Under the pieces are notes generated by a model. The model searched no databases. It was not told the origin of the DNA and saw only the letters and a list, made by a program, of their open reading frames with translations. A DNA stretch of 64,000 nt, taken from Mytilus trossulus. Lineage: Eukaryota; Mollusca; Bivalvia; Mytilida; Mytilidae. Positions 20,931 through 32,700 of the stretch are shown here, piece by piece; the first letter of the stretch is position 1; the number at the start of each line of letters is the position of its first letter. The translations under genes and the position numbers were made by a program. Location: NCBI RefSeq assembly GCF_036588685.1, contig NC_086380.1, positions 30,522,474 to 30,586,473 of the forward strand, read 5' to 3'.

Positions 20931-21807
20931 TTAAGGGCATATGATACAGTTTTGTACCTGTATTTACAAGTTGATGAAAATTTGCATTTAGGCTACTTTT
21001 TACCTGATTAATTCAAATATGTTATGAAAAATATACCTTCATGTGCTTCTTTTTGAGTAAAAAGAGGTCAAAATTTTGTATATTTGCTCAAAATTCAGAT
21101 TTGTGGCCGTATTTTCTTTTTCAAAGAAACACATAACTTTTTTGTTAAATAATCGTTAATTTCTGTATTTTATAAGTATCCTTAAATATGCAATTTTTAT
21201 TTAAGGAATGACTGTAATATTTTTTCTGTCTAACATAAAAAATTTGGTGCACACTGAATAACGCGCGCAGCGGGTTATTTAACAGTGTGCATCACATTTT
21301 TCATGTTATTTCGAATAGACAGAAAAAATATTACAGTAATATCTTGTAATTTAATTCTAAATTTCATTTTAAACCGTAGAAAACCAAGAAAAAACGTTAA
21401 TGACGTCACGGTCACATGACTTAATTATGTCTATGGGCTCATAACAAACCAAGGTCAGCCAATCAGAAGGCGAGTTACATCCAAAATTAAATTATTCAGA
21501 AATAAATCAAATGTACAAGAATAGAGGTAAAAACGTAATTTTTTGCCTCATGTTTATCAAAATTAAAAAAATTGCGCTATTTACACTTTTATAAAATGAG
21601 GGTCACATAATCTCCTTGCAAAATGAAACAAATTGCCATTTAATAAAATAGTGGTCCATGCACTCGTTTTTGAATTAAATAAGTTTGAATGATAAAAATC
21701 AGTCGAAAAATGCATCGGTTCCCGATGTCATAGTTTGACGTCGCGAAAATAACATTTTGCGTTAGCAACGTCATTACCTCCCCTGTAACTGTATCGTATG
21801 CCCTTAA
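20931..21807. mobile_element. TTAA-bounded element with 17-bp inverted ends
   Basis: The left end TTAA GGGCATATGATACAGTT and the right end AACTGTATCGTATGCCC TTAA are inverted copies with one mismatch. TTAA at both borders (20931-20934, 21804-21807) suggests a TTAA-specific transposon family (piggyBac or Kolobok type), though TTAA could also be part of the inverted repeat. The inside has no transposase frame. A second, imperfect palindrome of about 135 bp lies at 21213-21347, centred on 'aacgcgcgcagcgggtt'. Confidence 0.6.
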
Positions 21808-22040
21808 ATACGGTTGTTATATTCATTGAAATAAATATCATGTCTTAATTCATTGAAATGAGAATCTTGTGAATTTATTCATTTATTGAAAAAAGAGTTA
21901 AAAAAGTTCAATTCGATTTTTACCGTTTATAATAGATTGACAGAGCAAAATTCCGTTTCATATTAACCAAACAGTTCATTTATTTCTACCAGTCATCTTT
22001 ATAAAATTTTGAACTAAGGTATTTCAAGATTTTGGTAACA
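21808..22040. other. Intergenic, nothing recognised
   Basis: Short AT-rich spacer between two dispersed repeats. Confidence 0.4.
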
Positions 22041-22345
22041 AAATTCGATAAAACAAGAATGTGTCCATAGTACACGGATGCCTTAATTGCTGGCACTATG
22101 ACTATTATTTTCTATGTTCAGTGTACCGTGAAGTTGGGGTATCAAAATTATAAAGATCATATCATATGGAACATTGTGTACTAAGTTTCAAATTGATTTG
22201 ATTTCATCTTCACCAAAAACTACATTGACCAAAAACTTGTATCTCACCCGAGACGGACAAAAGAACAAACGAACGAACGGACGGACGCACAGACCAAAAA
22301 ATTATAATGCCCATAGGTGGGGCATACCAAAAAAAGGGGTTACCG
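22041..22345 (+). repeat. Dispersed repeat with GGAC-type microsatellite
   Basis: Contains 'aagaatgtgtccatagtaca', 'gtgtactaagtttcaa' and an 'aacgaacgaacggacggacg' microsatellite, ending in 'cccataggtggggcata'. I recognise it as a common mussel repeat. The open frame across it is a by-product. Confidence 0.55.
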
Positions 22346-24569
22346 ACTGCATTCGTCACTTTAGCATCCTCTGACAGTTACGGGTTTCCCTAAAACAATA
22401 GTTCCATTATGTAGAACCTACACCACAATTATTGTTTACCACATCAAACGTAAGATTTTAATCTATCAATAAAACAATCTAAAATTTAGTTTCGAAGATA
22501 TTATGATCTTGAAATTATTTTAAGATTTAATTCATTCCCGCCCAAAAATATCTACCAGTGATTTCTACAAGGTAAGGCAACAAAACGTATGTGTGGTTCA
22601 AATTACTCGATCTTTCCTACTTTTTAGTCTTAACAATAGATTACCCTTAACTTTAGCAGGTGCTGTTAAAGTCAGAATATTGCTCTCATAGACTCAATGT
22701 AAAAAAAACATAAAATTTAAAGAAAAAAATCCCTACCCATCTACCTTTTAAGTTCCTTTATTTTTTTACTATTTCATTTGGCCTAAGTGCTGTGTGTATT
22801 CAAATTAAGACTACAGATGTGTGCTTCTCCCGTTTGTGACTTACAGAAGTTTTTTTGGTGGTTTTTTTTGCAAGGCGTCAGTTAAGCGTGTAAACTATAA
22901 GCGCGTGTACTTTGAAATCGTTTATTGTCAAGGTTAAAAGTGGTATCTTTTCAGTTTTGTAATCATTTTTGTATGTTTTTCACTAGCTATTTGTCAGGCT
23001 CAATCCAAGTTTGATTTTACAAAACGTTATTTTCGACTTAATAAAAAGTAAAATCACAAAAATACTGATCTACATCATAAAATCTGTCAAATCCAAAAAT
23101 TGAAAAGTTCAAAATAAAATTTGTTGCTTTTTGCGCAGAAAAAAATAAGGAATTTTATAACCGTTCTGTCGAATAAAGCGATACTGAAATTTATTGCAAT
23201 GAATATTAACCATTACTAAGTCTTATACACCAAATCTAACATTACAGTATCCAGCATCGAGTATACATGTATTTGATTCCAAATTATACCAATAATTTAG
23301 CAAAAATAGCAGCAAAAATTTCAAGTTTTCTAAGGTACAATTTTTTAAAAATTTTATTTATCCTTTGAAAAACATGTTTAAATATTCACAAAACATTCAC
23401 AGTATACTATAGGTGCCATTATGTTACCCTCACGTTAAATTTCAAGGTTTCATTCGCATATAAAATCGCATTCACATGTGTATGATGTCTATACCAACGT
23501 CTGGTGTAATATGTGTAAATCACGTTTATTTTCTAGAGTAAACTCTAACATATTATTTACGCTAAACATTTTAAGGGATAACCAAACCCGGCTGTCCCAT
23601 TCGTAAGGTGGGATGGCTGAAACAAAGTTTGGCTACTGAAGATTTATTAAAATGCGCTAAACATGATGGAAACTTTAAATGTTAGATTAGTTAGAGGATT
23701 GGGTACGGGCATGGAAACTCGTGTATTTTTCTAGATTTCTGCATTGTCTAGTACAGAAAAGGTAGAAGACTCGTATTTTATATAATACAAAAACCCATAT
23801 AATATCTACCATAACCCTACAATAAACATCACGTGTTTTATCTAAGTCAGGAATCGAATCATCTTGTGCATATTCATGTACATGATATTTTGCACTCTCT
23901 CTGGTTATGAGAATAAAGAAATTGGTAATATTTTTTCCCATTAAGAAATTGAATGTTGAAAATTCGTGATAGGTTGATTAACAATGCAAAGTTTGATTTC
24001 CTTTAATTTATAGACATTTTACTAGTGCCCTTTCTTCTTCCTTGCCATATACTCTCTCTGTACATTGTTGGAAAATATATAATTAACTTGTACAAGAAGC
24101 TTCACCATTTCAACTAAAATATTTATCAACAACATATTGCAAAGTAAATTTGTGAGCAAATTGTATAAAATACCTACCATAATATGAAGAACTGTCTGTC
24201 TCTAAAGTTGTATTGTGTAATTTCCAATAATTTTAGTAGGTGTCATTTTTAGAGGGTGGTAATGGGTTATTTTCGTGCAACTTGTTTTGCCATTTATGTT
24301 CACCTGCACTGGCTGCAGCCGTGAAAATGGTTAGCTATTAATTTACCGTGTTCCGTGAAATCGGCAAAAAGATCACCGTGCAAGACATTTTTAATTGTTT
24401 GTTCATCGTGAAATGGCAATTCTATTTCGCGTTCTTCCATGCACATACCCCTCCCCCTTTTCATTTTCTGATTAATTCAACACAAATGCAAGATTTTATG
24501 ATTTGATTTTGGTTAGAATGTAAAACTTACTTTCCCAAAAATATGTTGTACAACAGCGGTGTCGGATCT
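22346..24569. other. Intergenic, nothing clearly coding
   Basis: AT-rich. On the minus strand a short open frame (23687-23941) is preceded by an acceptor-like 'ctcataaccag' (near 23907), so a downstream exon of the coiled-coil gene could lie here, but I see no domain or paired donor that would confirm it. Confidence 0.35.
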
Positions 24570-24717
24570 AGTCCAAATAATTATGACGTCTGGCAAGGCT
24601 ATTTTAATTTTTTTTCTGGGACGCCTTCCTACTTGTAGGAAGGCGTCCCACAAAACGTGTAGGAAGGCGTCCCAGAAAAAAAAAATAGCCTTCCCAGACG
24701 TCATAATTATTTGGACT
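24570..24717. repeat. Fold-back element with near-perfect arms of about 60 bp
   Basis: Arm 1 (24570-24632) starts 'agtccaaataattatgacgt' and ends in 'gggacgccttcctac'; arm 2 (24657-24717) is its inverse. A third copy of 'gtaggaaggcgtccca' sits in the spacer. A strong cruciform or hairpin is expected, probably a MITE. No coding content. Confidence 0.75.
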
Positions 24718-26454
24718 ATGTCGAATCCAGTGATTTTCCTTAAAAAAAGGGGGTGGGCGCTGACATTACTTAGACTAAGAGCCTAGAGCCCTGAGGGAAC
24801 CCACTTCAACCATTTTTTATTCTTATCGCAGATATAAGAGCACTATTCTACTAATATTTCAGACCACAAAGAAAAATCACTGTAAAAGTAAATTACAATA
24901 TTTAAAAACGACTTTCGAGCTTTTTGTATCGTCAACAGTGCTAGTGGGACGTTGCAAAGGTGACCCCTTTAAAGTATAGAAATACAAAGAGGGAAATAGA
25001 AGAAAGGAAAAAAGAAACAACTTTATAGTGTATATTATTTAGCTAGGATCCTAAATATGTAGAACTTACGTCCAGTTTAGTTTCAGATGGTGCAGTCTAA
25101 GGCAGACGACTAAGTTCCGGGTGCTCTCTTTCGCGTCCGCTTCGACTGGTATGGATAAAATATGTCCAACAAAACTCCGATATAATGTAGCTCAAATATT
25201 CATTACAACTATTATTATTTTTAGATTTTTGAAGATAAGTTAAATCCTTAACTTGGCTCAGTCTTGTACGAACTCAAAACTGATAAATGAAAGGAAAAAT
25301 GAATAGGGGTCAACGATTTCATTTTACTGTTTAAAAAGATTTAGCAGAGACATAACTTTATACTACACTTTATCGCTTTTCCCGCTTAACCTGAGAATCT
25401 GTAACGCTAGATTTTTTGACGTCATACAACAATCAATTTTCCATTGTGGCATCAGATATTTTATATTATGACATCAAAATTTTTCTGGAACTTTGGCGGA
25501 CGAATATCGATAAGGTATATCCATGTTTGTTGGTGTGCAAGATATTTTTCGACTATTTAGTATTTAGCGTTCATTATATAAATTTGACATTCAACTTACT
25601 ATAAAAATCCGTCGTCGCGTGTGATCCCTGAACATTGTTCAGATGGCAGCGTGTATAAATCTGAACGTGTTGAACTTAATAATAAGTCATTGAAATGTGC
25701 GACCCTAGTTTAGCGATGTTCAGCTCTACTTAATCGATAAGGATAAGTAAGACAAATCTAAACAACCAACATTAACCCAGGAGTGAGACCAGGTCTGTCG
25801 ACAGTCAGGACTAGTTTCTCCTGATATGCATGCATCACCAACCATGCAAATTCACACTCGGTAAATATGTCACTATCGATAACAGGACCCAATCGGTAAA
25901 ATGAAAGACCACACGACTATACTGGTATATAAAGATTTAAGACCGCGAAAACATGTCGCTAGTGACTTGAGACACCGACACATCGCATCGGTCAACCAAT
26001 TCGTGACATTCAACCCATACGCAAATTTACATGAGTTTTTTTGTCAGCATCACCAATGAATGTCGTGAAAATTCTTGCATGTAAATCAGTAAAACAAAAG
26101 AAGTTATTTTGATAGAGTATAATATAACAACTTTTTTTTTTATAAAATCATGAAGATTCAAACATTTCACTCATTGAAGAGGTATAACTGCAAAACTGTG
26201 ACGAAACTGTTGCTGTTTCTGTTTCTTCTGAAATAAAAACATACAAATATAAGAACAATATCCTAAAAAAAAGGACACATGATTCACACCGAAAATACCC
26301 TAAATAGCTGCATTAGCTATATGTAATTATTCGATTTTAGAAAGATAAAGCATGAAATGAATAATTTCAATAAATAGAGTCAACAAGAATTTCAAGAGAT
26401 AGAAAATTTAATCGTATTTTTCATGTTTAATTCTTTTTTTATCCTTCAATATCT
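24718..26454. other. Intergenic; one repeat fragment, one possible exon
   Basis: 25420-25570 resembles the repeat at 7021-7150. On the minus strand 25070-25145 is bounded by 'ataccag' and a strong donor 'gtaagt' and is open in the frame expected of the coiled-coil gene. That is suggestive only. The rest shows nothing. Confidence 0.35.
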
Positions 26455-26715
26455 TACAGAGATCCGACAGATACCAAAGGGAAATTGAAACTAATATGTT
26501 GAAAATAAACTGAAAACGTAATGCCCCAAAAATATCAACCAAAAGACAAACAGCAGTACATAAAATACATTATAGAAACTGAGACTGAGCAAGAGAACAT
26601 CGCCAAAAACCGTGGGTGATATCAAGTGAACCGTGGGGGATTTAAGGTGACCCGGAAGGTTAATCATATCCTGCTCAACATGAGGCAACCGCTGTCATGT
26701 AAGAATATGTAAGGA
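26455..26715 (+). repeat. Partial copy of R2-type repeat
   Basis: It shares 'gtgacccggaaggttaa', 'atcctgctcaacatg' and neighbouring words with the R2 copies at 5460-5550 and 6640-6720. It overlaps the possible last codons and stop of the coiled-coil gene on the other strand. Confidence 0.55.
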
Positions 26716-29700
26716 GAATAATTCCCGCAAGTAACGTTGTAAAGTTCTTTTACCTGAGGCCGTAGTTGTATTTGAAGGTGATGTACTTGGGTCAGTATCG
26801 TTGGCTGGAATTATAACTGCTGACCAGTTCTCATCTAAGTATGCCACCATACTGATGTCCTGTCCCAAACTAAATGACTTGTCGTATTGTTTTACTTTGT
26901 CTACAAGCTTCTCTATGAGCTTGTCTCGGCGATACAGCTGAAGTTCTAATTGTAATACTTTCGTTTTCTGGTGCTCCAGCTCCCGTTTGTCCCAGTCAGT
27001 GACATTACTTGCTTTTGGGAAAGTTCCATTGTTTAGCATCATTGGTGTCTGTGGTGTTGCAGTAATAGACAATTTTCCACTAGGTTCTTTATCTAAAATG
27101 ACGACAATTTAGTTAAAGGCTACCTCCGTATATGTTGTTAGACCTAAAACTCTTAAACTTGTCATCAATTTCCCAAAGACGCATGGAACTTTGAAAGTCA
27201 TCAACCATTTTTCCACCATTTTGGTTTGAAAATAGTAATGCTTACATTTGTAAAACCAAACCTGTGTATTTTGTTTATTCCGAAAACCCAAGGGGTTATA
27301 AATAATATTTGTTCAATTTTTGATAGCCTTATAAACACCATTAAAAGTAACTCAGATGATTTAGCATGTTTAGATATAAAACAGAACAACCACACAATAT
27401 TGTTTACGTCATGTGTTGTCAGTATTATTGCATTCATTTTTTACCGTCACAACATTTGTATTCTGTAGAAAATTCGTCAGAAAAGAAGAAAAAATCGCAT
27501 TAGTTTTAAGTATACTATGTTTGAGGCTCTGTGTGCACACGAGGTCTTCATTCTGTATTCCTTATTTTTTGTAACCAACTCTCTTCATTATAATTTTGAA
27601 CCATTATCCTCTATTCTTCATAATTTCGCACTCAAATGTTCTCTATTCTATTTTTGTTTGTTTGAATTTAAAAAAAAATAATTAAAAAATCTGTTCCACT
27701 CTATTTTCTGCCCGCTGGCTCTTCGTCCATTATTCTATATTCTTTAAACACTACCAGAACACCATGGTTTTTTTTTATCATCTATTATTAACACCCATAG
27801 AGAAATGCATACCTGTGGATATACTAAGCATATGTGAAACGCACTTGAAAGAAACTAATAAAATTGCAATAGATGGTTATACATGGAAAGGACATAATAG
27901 AAATAAAATACATCTTAATGCGCCGAAAGCGTCTGGTGGAGTTGGTCTACTAATTAAACAATGGATACTTGAGGAATACAAATATGAAACAATAGATATG
28001 TGTTACGAAGGAATACTCTGTGCTAAATTTACGTCAACAAATACAGACTATAGTTTTCTTGTACTTTCTTGTTATCTACCACCAGAAAATTCCGTCTGGG
28101 GTCGGTACTCGCAGGGATTTTTCGCTCAAATTCTATCTAACATTTACGTACATTATACTTGTGATGCTATATTTGTTTGTGGGGACTTTAACTCCAGAAT
28201 AGGAAACTTCAACGACTTTACCGAATTTGATGATGTACCCACCCGTTTCTCCCTTGACGGCAACACCAATCAACACGGAAAAACCTTCTTAGAATTTTTA
28301 AATGAATCAAAAATGTGTGTATTAAATGGTAGAATCGATGTTCAAAAAGATAATTTTACTTATATATCGGGAAGAGGAAAATCAGTGGTGGACTACATAT
28401 GTGTTCCGCATGATGTTCTTGAACAGTTAGTTTCTTTTGAAGTTATAACAACGTGCTCAATTGTTGAACAATCAAATTTGTTTTCGTTGCTTGGAGAACG
28501 AAGTAAAGTTCCAGATCACTCAGTGTTAATAGCATAATTTAAAACTACATGTACGTACTCAACAAAATCACAAGTTCCACAGGAGTGTGTTGAAAATAAA
28601 CGTTACAAACTCAAGTCAATTCTTAATGATTTATTTGCGTCGGATTTATCTAAAATTGCACTACAGTCAATTATAACGCAAATAGAAAGAACAAGGGAAA
28701 CACAAACAAACATAGACGAAATATATTCAAAACTTTGCGATGTCATAATCGAGGAGATGAATGATAAAATTCCACGTTTTAGTACAAGCACAAATACCAG
28801 AAAATGCCATAAAATGAATAAACCGTTTTGGAACGACGACCTTAGATTATTATGGGATGACATGCGCACCAAGGAAAATCAGTTTTTAAAATTCAAAGGA
28901 AAAGCTAGCGTTAAATCAAAACTACGACAATATTTCAAATTTGCACAAACTATATTCGATCGTAAACTACGAAAATGTGAAAGACAACATCGACAATCGT
29001 TTTGTATTGAAATCGAAATCATGACTACGAAAAACCCAAATGAATTCTCGGAAAAAATTAAAAGGCTAGGACCACGAAAAAATAAATTGATTCCAATGGA
29101 AGTATATAATACTGAAGGTGAAATCTTGATTGATGAAACTAGAGTTATTGATAAATGGAAATCCGACTTTGAACATTTGTATACTAATGATCAATCGGAA
29201 GAGGATTTCAACAGTGAATTTTATAGGTATGCATTATCTCATAAAACAGTATTAGAAGACATAATTTCGGATCCATTGTACAATGACGACGAAGAATTAA
29301 ATGGTGACATAACACTTGAGGAAATAGAAACTGTAATGAAAAGTGCGAAAAATGGAAAATCAACAGGGATTGATCAAATACCGTACGAAGTTTTAAAATT
29401 TCCAAATGTCTTTCAAGTGATTCGCTCTCTCTTTAAAGTGATTTTTGACACCAGTTGTATACCGTCAATCTGGAGAAAAGCAGTTATTTTTCCGATATTG
29501 AAGGATCCCTCATCTGACCATCGTATTCCGCTTAATTATCGAGGAATAAGCTTATTGTCCTGTATATCTAAGCTGTACAGTGCCTTCATAAATAACCGAC
29601 TATCGACTTATCTAGACGAGAATGAGGTTCTTGCTGATGAGCAAAATGGATTCAGGAGACATCGTTCTTGCGAAGATCACGTCTTTTCTCTTAGTAGTGT

Positions 29701-32700
29701 GATTCGGAACAACGCTAATGTAATTGCAACATTTGTGGATCTAAAGAAAGCTTTTGACTTTGTGGACCGAGATATGTTACTTTATAAGCTTTTACTAAAC
29801 AATATCGACGGCAAAATGTACAAATCTATCAAAAACATTTATTCCTACACAACAGCTAGTATTCGTGTCAATCAGAAGATGTCGGATTGGTTTGTTTGTA
29901 ACTCTGGTGTGAAACAGGGAGACAATTGTTCGCCAACTTTGTTTTCTATATTCATTAATGACCTTGTGCAAGAAGTGAACAATTTGGATCTTGGTATAAA
30001 TATCGAAGACACCAAATTGTCTATGTTGTTGTACGCAGATGACATTGTACTACTAGCATACAACGAGACGGATATGCAAAAGATGTTGGATAAACTACAC
30101 GACTGGTGTAAACGGTGGCGAGTTCTAATAAATACAGATAAATCCAAAGTAGTGCATTTCAGATCTGGCAAACGACAGCGTACAACTTTCCAATTCAAGA
30201 TTGGAGACAATGAATTAGAGGTTACAAGTCAGTACAAATATTTGGGAGTAATATTCAACGAGAAAAAAGACTTTGCATCAAACGCAGAAAATCTAGCAAA
30301 AGGTGGTGGACGTGCTCTAGGAGCAATTATCTCAAAACTTCACAATCTGAAGGAATTTGGATTTAAGACATTTGAGAAGCTGTATAATTCTTGTGTGGTA
30401 CCAGTATTAGACTACAACTCCTCAGTTTGGGGATACAAAGTCTTCTCCGGAATCGATAATATACAAAACAAAGCAATTAGATATTTTCTTGGAGTACACA
30501 AATTTGCACCAAAACTAGCCATAGAGGGGGATATCGGATGGCTACCTTCTAAAGAACGACGATGGCTCAACATGATAAGTTACTGGAATAGACTGTTGTT
30601 AATGGATAATTCAAGGATTTGCAAACGTATCTTTCAATGGGACTATAGCATATGCTCAAACAACTGGTCGGCAGAAATAAAAACTATAATGACAAACATT
30701 GGAGTTATGGAAACTTTTCACAATAGAAAGAGTTGTGATATAAATAATGCAAAATCAGCACTACTTGAACAGCATGGTCTTGATTGGTTAAAAAACTTAG
30801 ATAGATATCCAAAACTGCGAACATTCAAAACTTTCAAAAATAATTTCTGTGCTGAATCATATGTGAACCTTAATCTACAACGCAACGAACGGTCGATGTT
30901 GGCTCAATTTAGATGCGGCATTCTACCTCTAAGAATTGAAACAGGACGGTATAGTGGCGAACCTGAAGACAGCAGACTTTGTAAAATGTGTTGCAAAAAT
31001 GAAATTGAAAGTGAAACTCATTTCCTTATTAACTGTGATTTTTATAATGAACTTCGGAATGAACTTTACTCAACCATACCAAGCAAAGAAACATTTTTAT
31101 CACTGCCACACTGTGAACAATTAATACAATTTTTAATTTATTTTCCAAGAAGAACAGCTAAATATATTTTACAAGCATTTACAAAACGCAGACAATTCAT
31201 TTATGTAAATAATTGAACTACATGACTCTACTATGAAATGATTTAAAGATTTATATTTTTTAAGTGACTTATAGGTCCAATGGGCCGGGTGTACAAATAT
31301 TGTATTGACAAATATTATTATTATACTGTATATATACACAATGTCACTATAATAAACAAATTCGTATTCGTATTCGTATATTGTATGTGACGCATGTATT
31401 TAATATATCGTGTCCTTTAGAACTTTCGATTTTGAAGAATTTTTTCATTGCGATGATAAAAAAAGAATCTAGACTTTATGTTCTTTTCGTGTATCTTACT
31501 TTTGTTTTGGTAAATTATAAATTACTTACTGAAATATCAAGTAAAAAACCCGCAATAATTGCTTGGACAAATGAAATATCAACTTGGACAAAATGGCTAC
31601 CGCTTGAAAAACGACTGTGCAGAGATGGTTTTATAGAATCTACAATTTTTGAACTCACGAACAATGAGGCAAATGTTTGTTCTTTCGGTAGATGTTATAT
31701 TTATCTCATATTTTTCAGACATTTTTAGCTATGTCTACTTTTAAAACTACCTTTTAGTCGTTAAGTCAACGAAAAACGTCATTGGACATTTTTCTTATTC
31801 CAGCTTAATATGTAGCCACCGAGTCAAACGAAATTCGACAAAAGAACGGCTTTAACCTAACCGAGAACTGACACACTTCGTTGCTTCTGCCAAGTTTCGG
31901 GAAGATCAGAGAATAATAAATAGGATCACTATATATAAGAGATAAAACAGTTGTTCAAAAATGTAACGTTGGACATCCGTTTTTTTCATATAGCTTTGTT
32001 GTTTTAATCCTCAAATATAGTATATATTACTAAGCATATGACCAAGACCTAAAAGAACATAAAGGGAAACATATACTGTATTAGTTTTTATAGTGGTTAG
32101 TGTTTGTTAACATTTTATTTTGTTTTGCGGAGGAAATTTCGAAGATTCTGTTTTAAATTATAGGGGTTGTAGGAACAGCGTGCGTGACGTTTTAACTTTC
32201 GTTTTGATTTGTAATTATGTTTTGTTTTGTTTTGGATTTGTAATTATGTTTTGTTTTGTTTTGGATTTGTAATTATGTTTTGTTTTGTTAATATAAGCTT
32301 TGTTCTTGTTTCACTTTTTTGCCTTGGTTTTGTTTTGTTCGTTTATGCTTATATATATGTTTTTGTCTTTTGTTTGTTTTGGGAGGTGGTTGTTGGTTTT
32401 TTTAATGATTATTTATGGTAATGATTTTTACCTGTAAGTTGGTCCCTCTCCTTCTTTAGACCAGTTATATGTAAAAAGCAGATATTCAGTTTGTCTTCGT
32501 AAAATTTTGATTTATGTCTGATATGTTCCTAAATTTAAAAAAAAAACGACTTCAGATATATAGCCAATAAGTATAAGGAAATTATATGCCAAGAACATTT
32601 GAATTATCAAACCTTTATGATTATTTATACACACCCTTTAACAGATACATGTTATAATTATTTATACATACCCTTTAACAGATATATGTTATAATTATTT

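Noticed and set aside
22174-22374. Basic open frame with TNGRTHR-like repeats
   Set aside because: Encoded by a GGAC microsatellite inside a known-type dispersed repeat.
23687-23941. Terminal exon of the coiled-coil gene
   Set aside because: It has an acceptor-like site, but the phase-1 frame stops after about 18 codons and the conceptual sequence shows no domain; not supported enough to annotate.
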